Positions 23,304-35,460 of a stretch of DNA of 64,000 nt are shown here, in pieces (position 1 is the stretch's first letter; each line of letters starts with the position of its first letter). The notes beneath the pieces were generated by a model, which was not told the DNA's origin, ran no database searches, and saw only the letters and a program-made list of their open reading frames with translations. A program made the translations under genes and the position numbers. The stretch comes from Chloranthus sessilifolius (Eukaryota > Streptophyta > Magnoliopsida > Chloranthales > Chloranthaceae): contig CM037596.1 in assembly GCA_021018995.1 (NCBI GenBank), positions 15,513,501 to 15,577,500 of the forward strand. The letters are read 5' to 3'.

Positions 23304-23591
23304 CAGATGACAAAGGTGATTCTTCTCTTTTCAACATTAGAAGTTTCGAAGTGGATCAACTGTTATTTTTTTTTCACTCTTTGTAGGGGGTCTTTCTATT
23401 GTAGGGGTTGTTGGTTTCCTTTTCTTATTTGTTGGAGGTTTTTCCCCAGACATTTCGGTTTCCTCCGAGTGTAGGTTTTTTCCCATTTCTCGCGGGTTTT
23501 CTACGCCACCCAAGTACCTATTCGGATTTTCTTCGGGAAGTCCGATTTTCCAAATAGCAATGCTTTGGATGCTACCTAGTGTATTACTTAG
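23304..23591 (+). other. LINE 3' end, first part
   Basis: T-rich, non-coding, ends at the CTTAG target site (23587-23591) of solo LTR D. The rest continues at 32751. Confidence 0.6.
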
Positions 23592-25993
23592 TGTCACGAC
23601 CCAAAATTCTACCCCATCTTGAGGGCCTATAATCTCGAGTTATGATCGGCACATATCCCGGATATGCTAAGCGGACATACACTTAATAAGAGTTATCGCG
23701 CAAACCTGGTTCCATGAAATTCGTGAAAGCCAGCATATAAAGGTGGGATATAAGACAATCATAAATGTCGAATAAATACAATAAAATGCGATAGGTCTAC
23801 CAATAAAATATAATCAAGGTTGAAGACTAATCCGATAAAAGAAAATCATAGTGTCAACAATAAAATATAAAATCAACTAAATATCGAGTCCACAGATATC
23901 AATAGTCAGCGCTCGGATCAAAATCAGTACCGTGGTCCTCCTGATACTCAGCTGCATCACCCTCCCAAGGCTCCTGATACTCAACGCCCGCAAAATCAAT
24001 GAAATCAATGTCGGTATGATCTGGATTGCCGACGTCTACTCCACCAGTGTAATCACCTGCCCCTGTTAGATTGTTATAGGATGAGTTTACTTAGTTACGT
24101 AAATTCAGTGGGATATACTACCAATCCACCCTATACTACTCACGTGCATTGTGGGTGCATCAAGTGAGCAATAAACATAATATCTCAAAGAAAATAATAA
24201 GAGAAAGACTAAATCATTTGCATATTGTAGAATTCATATTATATTATAAATGTAGGGCTATAATCTAAATATTTATATCCTAACATACCTTATTATAACT
24301 TATAACATATCATGTCTTATCATTATTCTCGCACATACGTCTATACATCGCATGAGCGTAACTAACATACTCATAAAATCATAAATAACTTGTGTCAGAG
24401 TCGTTACTCGAGCTACTATATGAGGGTCACCATAGTATTATACCATCATATCATAACACCCTCCATATCATACTCATACTCCTCCATCTAGCCAGTGGGG
24501 AGACATAATGGCCAAAGTAACTCATAAGCATACTCATACTTATAATCTCTCCCAGAGATCCGTCTTAACTGAAAGATGTTGTTGCCCTTACGATAGCTAC
24601 GCAATGAACGACAGGTATAGAGACTTAAATTCTTTATCTTTTGCTGGCCTACACAGCGGTATCTTATTAATATACTCGTTTCATAACTTATCTTATCTCC
24701 TACTCATTTCTTATCGTACTCGTATACTGAATTCTAGGATAAGCTATAGTGGAATAGCTTCCCTAAATTACGCTTCCCAATGGAAAAGGTTTCGTAGTAA
24801 CTTGGATGTACTTCGTGTGGCAACCCATACTTCCATAGAAGGTTGCATCCGTACATGAACGACAATATTCTGAGTTTTCACATGACTGTAAAAGAAATCT
24901 TACCACAGTTAAGACCCAAAGTCCGATTCTCATATCATATCTCATATTTTATCCTCTCGTATTAAAACTCGGGGTGATAAGGTCACCGTATATACCACCG
25001 TATAAGAGGTTATACTAAATTCACACTCATCGGTCTCATCATGGGTCCCATTCCGTCATGAGTTGTAAGGCATGTATACCATCTCAGCGAATCACCACGT
25101 CCAAGCGTAAGCTTGATCTCATACACTCGCATCATATAACCTAACTTGTCCTTAACTTGTATCATAATTAAAATGAAAATACAAAATCATCGCACGTACA
25201 AAAAGGTTTTCATTCAGATTATCGTTATATTTATACACATATTTATTTACATAACACATCAATAAATATAGAGTATGGGAACAATTGTGTGTTTTCGATA
25301 ACTTGAAGGTCAAAGTTTGATTTTCATGAGGTATCGAAGTTCTAGCGCTCTGTGTTATTAAAGTGATTGCGTTGAAGTGATAAAGTTATATAAATATAGC
25401 GTATTATAATTAATTGCTCAAATTTAAAATGTGTAATAATTCTTAAATTAGGTGGATCACGACCATCGATCGAGAAGTGCAAGTAATTAATCTGCACTAA
25501 GTTTTTAATCGTGCAATAGTAGAATTTTAGTATAAAATTAGGTCGTCTGTTTGGATGATAATTGATTAATTGGTCTTGGAATCAATCAATCGATTTTAAT
25601 TACATTATATAAGTTATTTAAATTTGGGTACAAATCGATCAAGATAAAAAGAAACAAACAGATTCAGGACAGGAGACCAACCCACTACCTGAGTAGAATT
25701 TAGTAAGTAAAATATCACTATACATATATATAGTAAGTTTTATTATTACAATAAGGAAGTAATTGAGTATCTTTGTTTCATAAAGCAATATAATAACATA
25801 TATTAAAGTTATATAATGAGTTTTATTAAAATAATAAAGAAGTAATTAAATATTTTTGTTACATATAATAATATAATAACATTATATTAATAGTTATATA
25901 ATACTTTATTACTCTTATATTACGCACTCATATCCAAAAATGTCTTTCAGACACTCAAGTGCATTACTATGATTGATTATAATATAGTCACAA

Positions 25994-26151
25994 GTGTCTA
26001 ATATCAAATGGGTCACGATCTAATATCAAATGGGTCACGATCCAATACCAGATGGGTCACAGTCCAATATCAGATGGGTCAAGGCCCAACACCAAATGAG
26101 TCATGAACCAACACCAGATGGGTCACGAACTAATACCAAATGAGTCACGAT
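25994..26151. repeat. 22-bp minisatellite, split by the hAT insertion
   Basis: About seven units of a 22-bp motif (GTCACGATCCAATACCAGAT plus GG) run up to 26151, and about three more follow the hAT element at 30534-30601. It lies within solo LTR D. Confidence 0.85.
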
Positions 26152-26216
26152 CAGTGGCAGAACCAGGATTTTCATCCAGCCGGGGCGTAAGTTGAATTAG
26201 ATTTTTTTTTTTTATG

Positions 26217-26250
<34 letters not shown>

Positions 26251-26401
26251 ATTAATAATTATTTATTTATAAAATATAATTTTCACCAAAATTGCATACA
26301 AAAAATGAATTTTTCATTAACAAAATATTGAAAATTATATATCATCCATCTACAAAAAATTAATCTCCAAAAATCATTGACAACGGTAATAAAGATTTCT
26401 G

Positions 26402-28879
26402 CTAAGGCAATTCCCCTCGACGATTTGTCATATTTTGAAAGTATTTAGCGATCGTATGATTCTCGACACTATCAAATATATCTTTCTCAATATATGTAAC
26501 CAAACAATCACTCATCCATTCATCTCCCATTTTATTCTGAAGCCTAGTCTTTAGAATATGCATCGCAGAAAATGCTCTTTCAACAGTAGCAGTGGCGACT
26601 AGAAGAACTAATGCCAGTTTTATGAGCAAATAAACTATATCATACACAACGTGCTTTTTAGTCTTCACCAGCTTTCTCGCAAGGTCACTAATCCCGTCCA
26701 AATCCGAAAACTCTTCGTTCGATTGCATATCCATAATGTAAGTCTTAAGCTGACCTTCAAGAACCATACGATCTACTTCTGAAAATTCTAGTGGATAAAA
26801 TTGTGCGAGGCACAATAATTTTTTCTCATCAAAAGCTAAAAATAAATTTTTTGGATTCAAGCAGGCCATGCAAAGAAGCAATTATGTGTTTACTTCAGTG
26901 AAACGAGTATTAAGCTCTTGCAGTTGCATGTCAATAACTCTATAGAAGAACTCAACACGATAGTGGTGTAGATTTGTTATTTCCTCAGCTCTACGACGTG
27001 GTCATCCATGTACTACAAACTTGTCATTCATATTCGGAACAATAATATCATGTGTCGTACAGAATGAAACAACTTTGGTGATGATGGAATCCCATTCACT
27101 ATCCCTCATTACTTGCAATCTTTGCTTTGATAATTCTACCAAATGCATGGCATTCACAATGTCTTGTTCTTTTCGTTGCAATGCCTTTCACAAATCTTCT
27201 GTGATTAACAAAATCTCCTTCATTACATGTAGAGTGAATGCAAAATCAAAAGTATACATGATATCTATTAGAGAGCTTGCTTCAGCTTTTTGCTGCAGAA
27301 GTTCACCATCTTCACTGATAAACTCAAGCACTTGAATCACGGCAGGGAACATGAGAATCAAGTTTACCAATATATCTAAATGTGTGCCCCAACATATTTC
27401 ACTAGCCCTTTTAAGGCTAGTTTCTTGATTTTTTCCCTTTCCGATCGACTTTTTGCCACTCTTAATTGCTTCTTTCACAATTTTAGCTTGTTCCTCTCGA
27501 AGAAGATCTTTACGCTTACATGAACCCCCAAGCATATTCACTATAAGAGTAACCTCTTCGAAGAAGTTTGTAATTGATTTGTGATGTTGTGCAACATTGA
27601 CAAGTGTCAACTGAAGTTGATGTGCAAAACAATGGATATAAAATGCATATCCATTCTCTTTAAAAAAAAGTGCTTTAAGTCCAATTAATTCTCCTTGCAT
27701 GTTACTTGCCCCATCATAACCTTGACCGCACAATTTTGCAATACTCAAATTAAACTTCGATAATAATCCTTCAATCCCTTCCTTCAGTGACAAAGCCGTT
27801 GTTTCACGAACATGTACAAATCCAATGACACGCTCAACTACATAACCCCACTTATCTACATACCGTATAGCAACAACCATTTGTTCTTTGATTGAAACAT
27901 CACGAGACTCATCAACTAATAATGAAAAGAAAGAATCTCCAAGATCATTGATGATCGCTTTTGTAGTTTCAATCGCACATGCATGAACAATCTCTCTTTG
28001 AATCTTGGGCGAAATCAACTGTAAATTTCCAGGAGCATATTTTAACACAACGCTCTTAATCTTTTCATTATGTCTAGAAAGAAATTTCAATAATTCAAGA
28101 AAGTTTCCTCGATTAATTGATTCTTCAGATTCATCGTGACCACGGAAAGCTAATCCTTGACCAAGGAGATATCTTACGCAATCAATCGATGCATACAAAC
28201 AAACTTTATAATCCAATTTTTCTTGTTCGGTGTGCTTCTCAAAAACTATCTCAATGTGTTGTTTCTGATTTAAAAGATTCTGACACATCATATAAGCATG
28301 ATGATGAGCACTATCGGATCCTCCAACATGAGTTTGTAATCACTCTTTCCTCTTCCAACTTTTAAAACCTTCACCAACAAATTGTTCACCACTACCTTGC
28401 CCTCCTCTATTCGGTCTGAAGAGATAACAACATAAATAATATGCCGCATCCTTTTCTATGCTATATTCTAACCAATTGGGGAAGTCGTCAAACCAAGTGG
28501 GATTGAATCGTAGATGCCCATTCGAAAATTTCGTTCGAAGAAAATTATGGACTTTGGGTTGAAAAGGACCTTTTTGCAAATAAAATCTTCTTATCCTCTC
28601 CCGATCATTATAATGGTAATCAAAAATCTTAGGACGTAGACCGAGATCTATTGGAAGATTTTCCAAGTCAACCTTCGTCGGAAGATTTGTCAAGTCAACC
28701 TCTACCGGAAGATTTTCTAACTCAACCTCCACCGGAAGATTTGTCAAGTCAACCTCTGCATGACTATGTTGCGGGTGAGGTTGAATTGGATCACAATCTT
28801 CATTTCCTTTAGCAGAAGACGGCAGTTCTTCAAACTTTCTTTTGAAATATCGAAGCATAACTGGATCAAGGAACAACAA
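26402..28879 (-). pseudogene. hAT transposase, one frame with four stops
   Basis: Order from the N-terminus: MLRYFKRKFEELPSS; tandem 'VDLTNLPVEVELENLP'-type repeats; a TTF-type zinc-finger region ('FLRTKFSNGHLRFNPTWFDD', 'AAYYLCCYLFRP'); 'SLLVDESRDVSIKEQM' (likely first catalytic Asp); 'CGQGYDGASNMQG' (second acidic site); 'HCFAHQLQLTLV'; and the C-terminal dimerisation motif 'LVATATVERAFSAM', ending 'MTNRRGELP'. The three open stretches (28879-28340, 28291-27188, 26881-26402) share one frame. The whole gene is interrupted only by in-frame stops at about 28340 (after KRKE), 27188 (after TEDL), ~27004 (after VVHG) and ~26882 (after EVNT). No frameshift was seen. Non-functional but young-looking. 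Confidence 0.92.
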
Positions 28880-28917
28880 ATTACTTCATTCATCACATTT
28901 AGGCAATTAGGACTTTA

Positions 28918-29190
28918 GGAAATCAAACCGACCAAACCAGACTGAACCGCCAGTTTTGGTCTAGTTTGGGTTTGGTTTGGCAAAAAGAAAAATCGAAAAA
29001 GAAATCGGAAAAATTTTAATGTGCAAGTAGAACTTAAAGAAAAACCGAAACTGACCATACCAAATCGAATCGAGTTGGTTTGGTTTAAAAGTTTGACGGT
29101 TTGGTTTGGTTTGAACATTTAGAAACCAATTAGAACCAGTTTGGCTTGTGATTTTGGTCCAAAACCGATCAAACCGAACCGAATACACCC
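28918..29190. repeat. Dispersed (AACCGAACC / GGTTTGGTTT)-type repeat, copy 1
   Basis: Repeated AACCGAACC-like words around a central 'AAAATTTTAATGTGCAAG' block. Related copies lie at 34780-34920 and 40290-40640. Inside the hAT element, so acquired by or inserted into it. Confidence 0.65.
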
Positions 29191-29556
29191 CTTATTCACA
29201 TAATCACATTCACATCCTAAATAATTACGCAATTATACAAGGTAATAAAATTATCTATAAAATTATAAAATTGCACAAAAAAATTAAAATTACACAAAGT
29301 CATCTACACATCCTAAAAATAACTCTAGTTTCATCAAATATGAAATAAAATTACCTCCGAACTAGTGCGATCCGACGATGCCGCTTCAAATGATTCCGAT
29401 TTTGACAATCTGATGAATCCAAGAAGAAAATTTAAGATATAATTTTTATGTTCTTACTGAACTAGAAGTTAGGAATGATCGATGAAGATTAAAATCATCA
29501 TTCAAAGTACAAAAAAGACTACAAAAAGAAAATTATCAATATATATATATATATAT

Positions 29557-30005
29557 AGAAAAGAAAAATATGATTGATTAGGATTACAGATAACAAACCC
29601 TGAAATCCAAAATGGGTAAGAAAAGTAAAATCTACATAAATAAAATAATATAAACAAGAAAAGAAAAATATGATTTATTAGGCCTACGTATATATAATAG
29701 ACCCAAAAAATTGAAAATGCGTAAGAAGATAAAAATCTACATAAAATAATATAAATAGGAAAAAAAATGATTTATATGAATTACAGAGCAAGCCTAGAAA
29801 TCGAAAATGGGCAAGATGATTAAAATTTCCCTTCAAATAAACTAAGCACCCAGAAATTGAATGCAGTTAAGAAGATTAAAATCTACATAAAAGAATATAA
29901 AAAGAAAAGAAAAATATGATTTATTAGGATTACAGTTTACAGATAACAGATCCATAAATCGAAAATGGGTAAGAAGATTAAACCTACATTCAAATAAATA
30001 AAATT
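29557..30005. repeat. Imperfect ~100-130 bp tandem repeat in the hAT right arm
   Basis: Four units start with GAAAAGAAAAATATGATTTA (or close) and contain 'GAAAATGGGTAAGAAGATTA' and 'AAATCTACATAAA'. Subterminal repeats of this kind are known as transposase-binding regions in hAT elements. Confidence 0.65.
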
Positions 30006-30862
30006 CAGAGCACCAAGATGAGGAAGAAAAGATGGGCACCTTTGAAAAAGATTAAACTATGGAATTGCAGTAGCTCTTTGGGATTCTTGTTGCTTGCTCT
30101 CTGTAATGGGTATGGAGGATAGACGGATAGACGGATAGTCTTCTTCTTCTTAAAAGTTGACTAATACAAACTATATACAGTAATATTCCTGAATCCTGAT
30201 GAAACCATTAAAAGAATAAGAAGAAGAGCAGAGATGGAGATTGGAGAATTGGGTATAGAGAGGGAGAGGAAGAAGAAGAAGAAATAAAAAAAGAATAAGA
30301 AGAAGAAGATGGATTATAAATCTCACCTGAAAATTTGAGCGACGCCGCGACGGGGAGGTTCGCCGTCGATGGTCGCCGGCCTTGCGGCAACGAGGGCAAC
30401 AAAGAGAAGAAGGAGGGCGACTGGCCAATTGGGCGAGAAGGAGAGTAAAAAAAAAAAGGGGCGGTTTACAGAAAAGGGGCTTTTAACAAAAAAAAAAATT
30501 GGTTTTTGTTGAGTGCGGGCGACTGCGGGACTGGTCACGATCCAACATTAGATGAGTCAAGGCCCAACATCAGATGGGTCACAACCCGATATCAGATGGG
30601 TTAGTTCGGTAAAGAATCAATCAATCGGTATAAAAGGGTCAATCGATCCATATTAAGAAGAGCCAAGTAAGGGACATTTGAACCAAATCCATTAGGATTT
30701 ATCCAATTTATTAAGTAAGTTATATCATTTTATTTATTAATGAAAAACTCGAGTAGTGTTTGTCTTATATAACATACAATGATTGCATAGTATATAATAT
30801 ATAATATATAATATTTTATTACTTTTTATACAATAAATCCATAGCCATTATTATTATTATTA

Positions 30863-31132
30863 GGGATAATTAGAAAAACAACCTTGAAAATCAAACGTTT
30901 TAGCAAAACAACCCTGAACTGAAACGATTTAAAAAAACAATGCTTTCACGATTTTTGAAACTTCAAAAATCCGTGAAAACACCTTTTTTTATTTTTATTT
31001 AAAAAAAAAACGGTGCTTTCACGGATTTTTGAAATTCTGGAAACCATGAAAGCACTATTTTTTTAAAACGTTTAAGTTCGGGGTTGTTTTGCTAAAACGT
31101 TTGTTTTTCAAGGTTGTTTTTCTAAAGTGCCC
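30863..31132. mobile_element. Mutator-like MITE, 270 bp
   Basis: About 60-bp terminal inverted repeats: left GGGATAATTAGAAAAACAAC, right (reverse complement) GGGCACTTTAGAAAAACAAC, both continuing through AAACGTTTTAGCAAAACAAC. Both flanks are ATT-rich (TTATTATTA), fitting a 9-bp duplication. A second inverted repeat (GCTTTCACG...CGTGAAAGC-like) fills the middle. Lies inside solo LTR D. Confidence 0.8.
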
Positions 31133-31342
31133 TTATTATTATTATTACTATATAATATAATATATATATAAGTGTACTATAATAGAAATAATATCATAAT
31201 CAATCGAATTGAGCAAATTCAAATTGATTGAATTGCCTCTTCGTTCAATAAAATTAAAGGCAGAGACAAAGTTGGAGTATCGGTGTTGATCCAAAATTTT
31301 GAGAATAGCTGTTACTCTCATGTTCGCACCGAACGGGATTAA

Positions 31343-31387
31343 AGAACAATTTGTCTCTGCCAATTAAAGGCAGAGATAAATTGTTCT
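31343..31387. other. 19-bp-arm hairpin
   Basis: AGAACAATTTGTCTCTGCC and its complement GGCAGAGATAAATTGTTCT flank a 7-nt loop, one mismatch (G-U in RNA). Lies inside solo LTR D. Confidence 0.75.
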
Positions 31388-32750
31388 TAATGGTAGAGTT
31401 GTAAAGTTTTTTATTATTATTTTTTTTTTCTTAAAGTTATCCGTAATGGGGCTTTTGACTAGGGTTTTGAGGGCTTATATTTTCTCTTTGTATGTTTTGT
31501 TTCTCCAATATATAAACAAAGATAGAGATGGAAAATAATTAATTCGAGATGTGTGGTGGATCTTCTGATATGGGAATAACAATCTTAAGAGGCCATCGGC
31601 TCAAGACCTATCATCAATACAGGGATGATCGCATTGTTTATTTGTGCAACTTTAAGTATAGAAGTAATTAAGACAAAATCTCAATAGAACTTCATTTATA
31701 TTTTAAATTTATAAGTTTTATATGCTATCCCGTGCCCACTTATAATGTAAGTCAGTTTGTATTTTAGAGCTTACTCTTCCTCACTTTTGGCCAATTACAC
31801 TTTACCATTATTCTAAACTCCATTCATATTGGTTCATATATGATCTCTATCCAGAATCGATGGATGGATCGATAAATAATAAAATAAAAGTACAAAGCAT
31901 TCCTGTTATCCAAGTTTTCTAAGCTATCTAATTGATTCCAAGCAATGGAGAACATAATTAATAGGGTTCCGAAATAGATCCACAAGAAATGAAAATAATT
32001 AAAATAAAATTTATCATAGAGAAGAGAAAAACAAATTAATTATAATCTATGACTAGGGGTTAGTCATTTCATTATCTAATATATTAATGCATAAGATAAA
32101 ATATACGGGTTCATTTATTTAGTCCGTCGATATGCGATTGAACGTATCCTACGCAACGGGATCTGAGAAGGACAAGATGGATTGACGGATACCCACCTCT
32201 GGAAGCGTGATTGACAAATCAACGGCAATTAGGGCGATAAAGGTCGGCGTCTACGCTATGGTCCGTCTAATATTTCGCTTACTTATTCCTTCTCGATCTT
32301 GACGGTAGAAAAATAAATCACGGCGGTTCTTGTAAAAGAACACATAATAGTTTTTGGAGAAAATATTAAAATATTTAGAGAAGAGATAGGTGGAGAAAAA
32401 AGGTGGTGACGGCTAGGGTAAGAAGAAATGAAAGAGATGGCTAGGACTTTTAAGAAGATTTTTCAAGTTATAATTTTAGGGTCTCCCGTAATATCTTATT
32501 TCTTATATATTGAAAATAATTCGGTGTTAGGCCAACTCTTAGACCTCGTCTTTAACTCAAGCCTTTTACCAGCAAGTTATCACATAACTTATGTCAAATA
32601 AGGACAACTCTAAATATAAAAAATTTTGAAAAATTAAAACATGTATTTTCTCAACTAAAGTAGGTTCCGGTGTGAAGCGCTACCACCAAGGATGGTGCAA
32701 AGCACATCTAACACCACAAGATTAAGTGCGCTAAAAATCGGGTTGTTACA

Positions 32751-32822
32751 CTTAGACTTTCCGAGGCACTAGGTTAGCTCCTATACTCTGTAACAAAACA
32801 ACTTTCCAAAAAAAAAAAAAAA
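32751..32822 (+). other. LINE 3' end with poly(A)
   Basis: Starts at the second CTTAG of LTR D and runs 'CTCTGTAACAAAACAACTTT' into an A15-type tail near 32807-32821. The orientation agrees with the other LINE pieces. A 17-mer (TTGTGCAAGTTGTAGCTC region) follows at 32828. Confidence 0.65.
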
Positions 32823-34984
32823 CCATGTAAGTTGTGCAAGTTGTAGCTCCCTTGAAGTAATACCAGTTGTGAATTGTGATTAATTCGTTAAGTGCTTCCC
32901 TTAGCTTTAAATTGAATTAATTGAGCTATAATGTATTCTTTGGACAATGTTATATAGAGGACAGATTTTATGCAGAAAAAGTGCAGCTAGGCGGCTAATG
33001 TGGCGCGATCCAATTAGCTGAAAGTGTGGTGGAACTCAATTAATGCTGGTCCAGTCACATTGTGCCACGTCAGCCGCTTGCTGTCTTCTTTCTAGTGAAT
33101 AATGGATATGACATGAATGCCATTTAGAGTGAAATTTACACTTGAAAGCATGGTCACATGAAAAAACCCCTTTTTTTGAAAAATGGGTATAAAATGTTTT
33201 TTTTTTCAAGAAACGTATAAAAAGTCGTTTTATCATGTTTTTTCAGTTTAAAACCTATTTTATTCAAAAAAGAAGGATTACTTATTTATTATTGATTTTT
33301 ATATTTTTATCATATTTTCTATTTTTATCGATTTTTTTCAATTTTTCCCTTGACTTATTCTTCCTGCACCCATCTTTTTCCCCTTTCTTTTCTTTTTCCC
33401 CTTTCTTTTCTCGTATATCTCATTGTTTGCTGTATTTTTGTTAGTATTTCTCTTTGCCGTTTTATTCCCATAGTCAGTTATTGTCACTATGCTTGAAAGT
33501 ATGATATGCATGGTGATGTATCAACTTTTATAGTTTAGACAGTTCAAAAAATTAAAAAAAAATAAATTATACTTTAGACACTCCTCTCATTGGATTAATA
33601 ATCTATATCTATCCTTACTACTAATAAAAGTACGAATGGCATCTCCTATTTCTGTCAATTTTGGTGTTTCCACAGTTTAGAAACAAAATACCCTTCTTAA
33701 CCAATTCAATCTGCCCCTATATACTCCTAAGCCGAATGACCCATACATTGCCTTTATTATTCCTTTGTTGCTATATTTTGATAATAAAATTGAAATGGGT
33801 ACCATTATTTATCATCCATGAAATTGTGACCTCATCCCACCTCCTTCAGTCGGAATGTATTGATCACTTTGAATCATACGATGGAGATTGCTTTTCTTCC
33901 CAATCTTCTATATAATTGATCTTGACATCCTGATCATATCATCAAACGGTAAAAAAATTATTTCACTTTGCACACAACCCAAAACGTGAGTCTAAAATCA
34001 CATGGCGTACATCACTCTCAAATGTGATTTTACTATCATTTTTTAGACATGCTATTTAAAATAAGAAATCGACGGTCTAATGATATTCTCATGAGTCCAA
34101 GATCATTTGTATAAAAGATGTAGATAAACAATGATCTCTATCTTATGATTCAAAGCGGTCATTTCATACTTACTAGAGGATATAGGTGAGGTTATAATTT
34201 TAAGTGGTGTAAATAATTGTATCCAAATAGAATCCCTTTTCCAATAGGAATACGTAAATAATAGTACCCAAATAAGTTCTCTTTCTTTCCTTGTGTTTTA
34301 GCACTTACAAAGAAACCCACAAAGTTAAGAGAATTAATAATTTTATCATTAAATATTTCACTGCTTTGAATTAGAAGCTGGAGATTAGTTTTCGTGCAAT
34401 GAATCTTGAGACAATGAGCTTAAATTAGACACTCAAGTTTTTATTTCATATGGCATAGATCCCATAATAATAATCCCAAAATTAAATTTGAGCATGATGT
34501 ATGCCATGTAATTTTAAGGCCATATTTTGGGATCCGTGCTGCATGAAATAAAAATCTGATCGTCTAATGGTAAGCCCATGATATCATGATTCCTTATGTG
34601 GAAGATTGGGCAAAAAAACGATCTCCAGCAACTAATACAAAGAAGTTGATAGTTTTTGGCATAGTTGCCCTCCAAGATTCTGTGGGTGTTAATAAAGCTA
34701 CCCAAATAGTAATTTACTTAAAAGCTGAAATCCTTTGGACCATGATTAATGGACCCATGATCAAATTTTTTCATCCTACCTCATCGATTTTCGGCTTTTG
34801 CCACCTAAAATCGAAATCATACCGAATTAGAATTGGTTCGGTCTGAATCAATTTTCGGGTCGATTGGGGGTAGTTCAATTCATTAGGTTTTCAGGTCAGA
34901 TTCGGATTTCGGTTCAAAACTTACACCCATACGTATGGATGGTCGTAGGACTTAGGCGAGCACTTAACTTTATTTGACTTTGAC
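32823..34984. other. Gene-free, AT-rich, with fragments of fold-back repeats
   Basis: No reading frame resembling a protein was seen. 33240-33440 is T/C-rich low complexity. 33600-33625 ('TTACTACTAATAAAAGTACG') resembles 37228-37256 ('GTACTACTATTAAAAGTACG'). 33920-34220 and 34470-34620 are diverged copies of the repeat family better seen at 35.9-39.2 kb. 34780-34920 is a second AACCGAACC-type repeat. Confidence 0.5.
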
Positions 34985-35460
34985 AAACATATGAAACTTC
35001 TACATAGGGCTCTCAATAGATCAAGTAGACTTGATCCTCAACCTGCTCGAAATGACTTTTTTATTGGGTTAGACGCTAAACTTGACTTGTTGGGCTAAGT
35101 CAAGCGTGAAGTGTCCGACATAATCTTTAGGTATGGTTGGGTCGAGTTAGGGAAAAATTTGGTCAACTAAGTCTAAGTTACACGATATTATACAATAGTA
35201 GTAGTAGTAGTAATAATAATAACAATAACAACAACAACAATAATAATAAATACAGTGGTTTTAGCAAGGTTAGATCAGGTCAGGTGTCAGGTCGGGTTGG
35301 GCATATACCCTTGACCCTTCAGGCTAAGGTCGAGATGTGTCGGGTCAAGTTGGGTATATATCCTTGACCCTTCCAGTATTAGGTCGAGTTGTGGTGCACA
35401 ATTGCGCCAGTCAGGTCATCATATGCCATTTACCAATCGGACAATCAAATCTTTAACATG
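34985..35460 (+). repeat. Dispersed 'GGTCGGGTTGGGCATATACC' repeat, copy 1
   Basis: Contains an AGT/AAT microsatellite (35190-35250), then two 'GGGTTGGGCATATACCCTTG'-like units and 'CATATGCCATTTACCAAT'. A co-linear second copy lies at 61755-62015. Confidence 0.75.

Larger units (their letters stand above)
26152..30533 (-). mobile_element. hAT transposon (ZMYM/TTF type), 4.4 kb
   Basis: Left end CAGTGGCAGAACCAGG, right end (minus strand) CAGTCCCGCAGTC, flanked by the 8-bp duplication GTCACGAT (26144-26151, 30534-30541) typical of hAT. The transposase gene runs on the minus strand, nearer the left end. The right 1.6 kb is non-coding: a GGTTTGG-type repeat, a ~100-bp tandem repeat and a CT/GA-rich end. 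Terminal inverted repeats are short and imperfect. It inserted into a minisatellite in LTR D. Confidence 0.92.
23592..32750 (-). mobile_element. Solo LTR D, chromovirus type, carrying an hAT element and a MITE
   Basis: Ends (minus strand) are TGTAACAACCCGATTTTTAG at 32750 and GGGTCGTGACA at 23592, flanked by CTTAG on both sides (23587-23591, 32751-32755). Without the hAT it is ~4.8 kb. No internal LTR boundary, primer site, gag or pol was seen, so it reads as a long solo LTR. The segment at 24.78-24.92 kb ('CTTCGTGTGGCA...TTGCATCCGTA') matches element F near 41.0 kb, placing D and F in related families. Confidence 0.75.
8906..32822 (+). mobile_element. LINE (plant L1-type), 5'-truncated, split by elements B and D
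   Basis: LINE pieces lie at 8906-12991, 22798-23591 and 32751-32822. The insertion points are exact, since GTAAT flanks B and CTTAG flanks D; skipping B and D gives co-linear LINE order: ORF1 tail, endonuclease, reverse transcriptase, zf-RVT domain, 3' UTR, poly(A). The left end falls inside ORF1, so it was 5'-truncated or cut by element A. A possible 17-bp target repeat (TGTGCAA[C/G]TTGTAGCTC) lies after the poly(A) and near 4901, but element A intervenes, so this is unproved. Confidence 0.8.

Noticed and set aside
24508-24858. 116-codon plus-strand frame in LTR D
   Set aside because: Chance frame in a non-coding LTR; no motif.
25994-26151. Regular 22-bp repeats resembling a CRISPR array
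   Set aside because: No spacers; units are head-to-tail minisatellite in a plant LTR.
30171-30538. Overlapping minus-strand frames of 64-85 codons near the hAT right end
   Set aside because: Low-complexity Ser/Leu/Phe text from a CT-rich tract with no family likeness; probably hAT leader.
23592-32750. D as a full LTR element with an internal coding region
   Set aside because: Apart from the hAT gene no coding or inner LTR ends were seen; solo LTR fits better.
33235-33444. Phe-rich hydrophobic small ORF
   Set aside because: Encoded by a T/C-rich tract; no start context or homology.
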